Below are positions 62,732 to 64,000 of a stretch of 64,000 nt of DNA, piece by piece. Source of the stretch: Lysobacterales bacterium (lineage in GTDB: Bacteria > Pseudomonadota > Gammaproteobacteria > Xanthomonadales > SZUA-5); assembly GCA_022844165.1 (NCBI GenBank), contig JALHMH010000001.1:1-64000 (forward strand). Direction: 5' to 3'. The number at the start of each line of letters is the position of its first letter. The stretch's first letter is position 1. A program made the translations under genes and the position numbers. Under the pieces are notes generated by a model that did not search any database, had not been told where the DNA came from, and saw nothing but the letters and a program-made list of their open reading frames with translations.

Positions 62732-64000
62732 GCGTGCCGAGTTCACCTCTTCGCGGTTGTTTCGCCTCTAGTAGCGCGGCTGGACTCAGCGCACGCCTGC
62801 GCGCCGTGCATTCTGTGGCCATCGCCCGGGAACTGAGCGTGCTCAGCGCCTCGTTGCGCAATGGCAACAGCGAGGAGTTGGGCGATCTGACCGAACTTGC
62901 CGACGGCGATGCGTTGGCCGAAGTTCTGGATGAGCTTGCCAGGCGCCTGACCACGCCTGAGCAGATCGCTGCGCAACCGATGCCGGCCTGGGTCAGCATC
63001 GCGCAGCGTTCGCGGGACTATGTCGATATCGACGATTTGTCGCCGCTGGTGGAGCGCATTGTGGCGCGTATCGCGCGCCGCGTCGCACCCGGAACCCGTA
63101 GCTTCGTTGAACTCTATGTTTGGGAAGCGCAGGCAGCATTCGAGGTGTTTCGACAACGCTTTCAGATCGCGCAGGATATCGATGCCATCGTTGCCGAAGT
63201 GTTTGCCGGGCTGGCCCATGCAATGCGCCTCCTCGATGAAGACGCGAGCCAGGTGGATCTGGAGGAGTTGCAAAGCAGCTTCGCGCAAGTCTTGCGCGAG
63301 TGGACGAAGCTGTTGAGCGACATGGGCGCAGTGGTCGATCTGGAACTGATCAGACTCTTCGTCAACGAACTTGCGGTTCGCTACCGCTTGAGCCCGCGGA
63401 TATGGTCGTTGCTGATTTTGCGCCTCGATCGCGCGTTTTCGGTGCGCGCCGATAACCGCCTCGAACACGTCTTCGGCGATGCGATCGAGGGCTTGCTCGG
63501 TGCTACGCAACGGTTCGATTTCTTGCGCGATCTGCGCAGCGACGGGTATGCCTATTTGCCACCGGACGCCGAGTTGTGGGGCGATCTGGTCAGCGTGATG
63601 ATTGTCGTTTCGCTACGTCCGGGCTCGCGCCTGGAAGCGCGTTCGGCGCGGGCTTTGAATTTGGCGGCCGTCAGCGATCTGGTCGGCGGGCGTTGGGACG
63701 ATTTCGAGCAAGCCGTTCGCCTCGGCTCGGCCGGCCTGCGCAATCGCTGGGAGCGCAATTTCCTGGACTTGTACACGGCGGGGTCAGCGCGCCTGCTGAC
63801 GGTCGCCAAAGTTGCCAGTGAGCTGGCAGCGCAGGACTTGAGTGCAGTCCACGATCCGTCTGTCGAAACGTTGCTGCTGAAGGCGCGCGCAGCGATCGTA
63901 CTGGGCGCTGATGTGCCTGCTCAGCGCAGTCTGTTTCGTGTTGGCCTTTCGCAGGTGATCGAATTGCCCAATCGCTCGCAGTTGCGCGTACTCGCGCAGC
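62728..64000 (+). CDS. Large helical protein of unknown function, cut by window edge
   Basis: At least 424 residues are visible and the frame is still open at the right edge. It starts ATG at 62728, overlapping the stop of the previous gene (ATGA). The text (MSVPSSPLRGCFASSSAAG, then long helical Ala/Leu/Arg blocks such as IARELSVLSASLRNGNSEEL and EAQAAFEVFRQRFQIAQDID) resembles its neighbour in composition but not obviously in sequence. I recognise no domain. It is the third member of the EAL operon and may continue with further genes beyond the window. Confidence 0.7.
   Translation, partial: MSVPSSPLRGCFASSSAAGLSARLRAVHSVAIARELSVLSASLRNGNSEELGDLTELADGDALAEVLDELARRLTTPEQIAAQPMPAWVSIAQRSRDYVDIDDLSPLVERIVARIARRVAPGTRSFVELYVWEAQAAFEVFRQRFQIAQDIDAIVAEVFAGLAHAMRLLDEDASQVDLEELQSSFAQVLREWTKLLSDMGAVVDLELIRLFVNELAVRYRLSPRIWSLLILRLDRAFSVRADNRLEHVFGDAIEGLLGATQRFDFLRDLRSDGYAYLPPDAELWGDLVSVMIVVSLRPGSRLEARSARALNLAAVSDLVGGRWDDFEQAVRLGSAGLRNRWERNFLDLYTAGSARLLTVAKVASELAAQDLSAVHDPSVETLLLKARAAIVLGADVPAQRSLFRVGLSQVIELPNRSQLRVLAQ

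Overview
The window looks like chromosomal DNA from a high-GC gammaproteobacterium of the Xanthomonadales type. The evidence is a fused aspartate kinase/diaminopimelate decarboxylase (lysine pathway), a MurL-type glutamyl epimerase (peptidoglycan route described in Xanthomonas), an IPTL-CTERM-like surface protein, a DUF6491 lipoprotein and many TonB/porin/autotransporter outer-membrane proteins. No rRNA, tRNA, CRISPR array, prophage or intact insertion sequence was seen.

Layout. 1-6.1 kb: the first codons of a probable quinol nitric-oxide reductase behind an FNR-type box, an FNR/Anr regulator, a membrane protein, a frameshifted beta-helix gene, a multi-hairpin repeat, a FitAB/VapBC-type toxin-antitoxin pair and two tandem beta-helix genes. 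6.1-9.7 kb: gene-poor, repeat-scarred DNA, a two-component system that reads as AT-richer than its surroundings, a second copy of the multi-hairpin repeat, and a small outer-membrane barrel. 10-21 kb: glutamine amidotransferase, proS, a FecA-like receptor with a Fur-type box, a PAP2 phosphatase/GT4 glycosyltransferase pair, a TPR sulfotransferase and a TPR 2OG-Fe(II) oxygenase, DoxX. 21-27 kb: the phosphate-starvation block, an OprP-like porin divergent from pstSCAB-phoU with three phased PhoB half-sites between them.

27-37.6 kb: housekeeping (TPR protein/hemA divergent pair, ribosome-associated HPF-like protein, rpmB-rpmG with a clear promoter and terminator, trxC, ubiA, M14 peptidase, cystathionine gamma-synthase-like enzyme). 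37.8-41.4 kb: a 1198-residue autotransporter with DUF11-like repeats. 41.6-53.7 kb: M20 amidohydrolase, murL, lysine-pathway fusion, IPTL-CTERM-like protein, PhzF-like protein, serS with a large internal insertion, GT39 and GT2 glycosyltransferases. 53.7-57 kb: EamA transporter plus a carbamoyltransferase/DUF5989/SxtJ module. 57.2-64 kb: glycine-zipper protein, an isolated GvpL/F homologue, and a translationally coupled operon of a PAS-(degenerate GGDEF)-EAL protein with two large proteins that I could not assign to any family.

The last operon is the best candidate for an undescribed system. The hairpin repeats, the SerRS insertion, MurL without an adjacent MurD2, and the carbamoyltransferase module are also worth following up.
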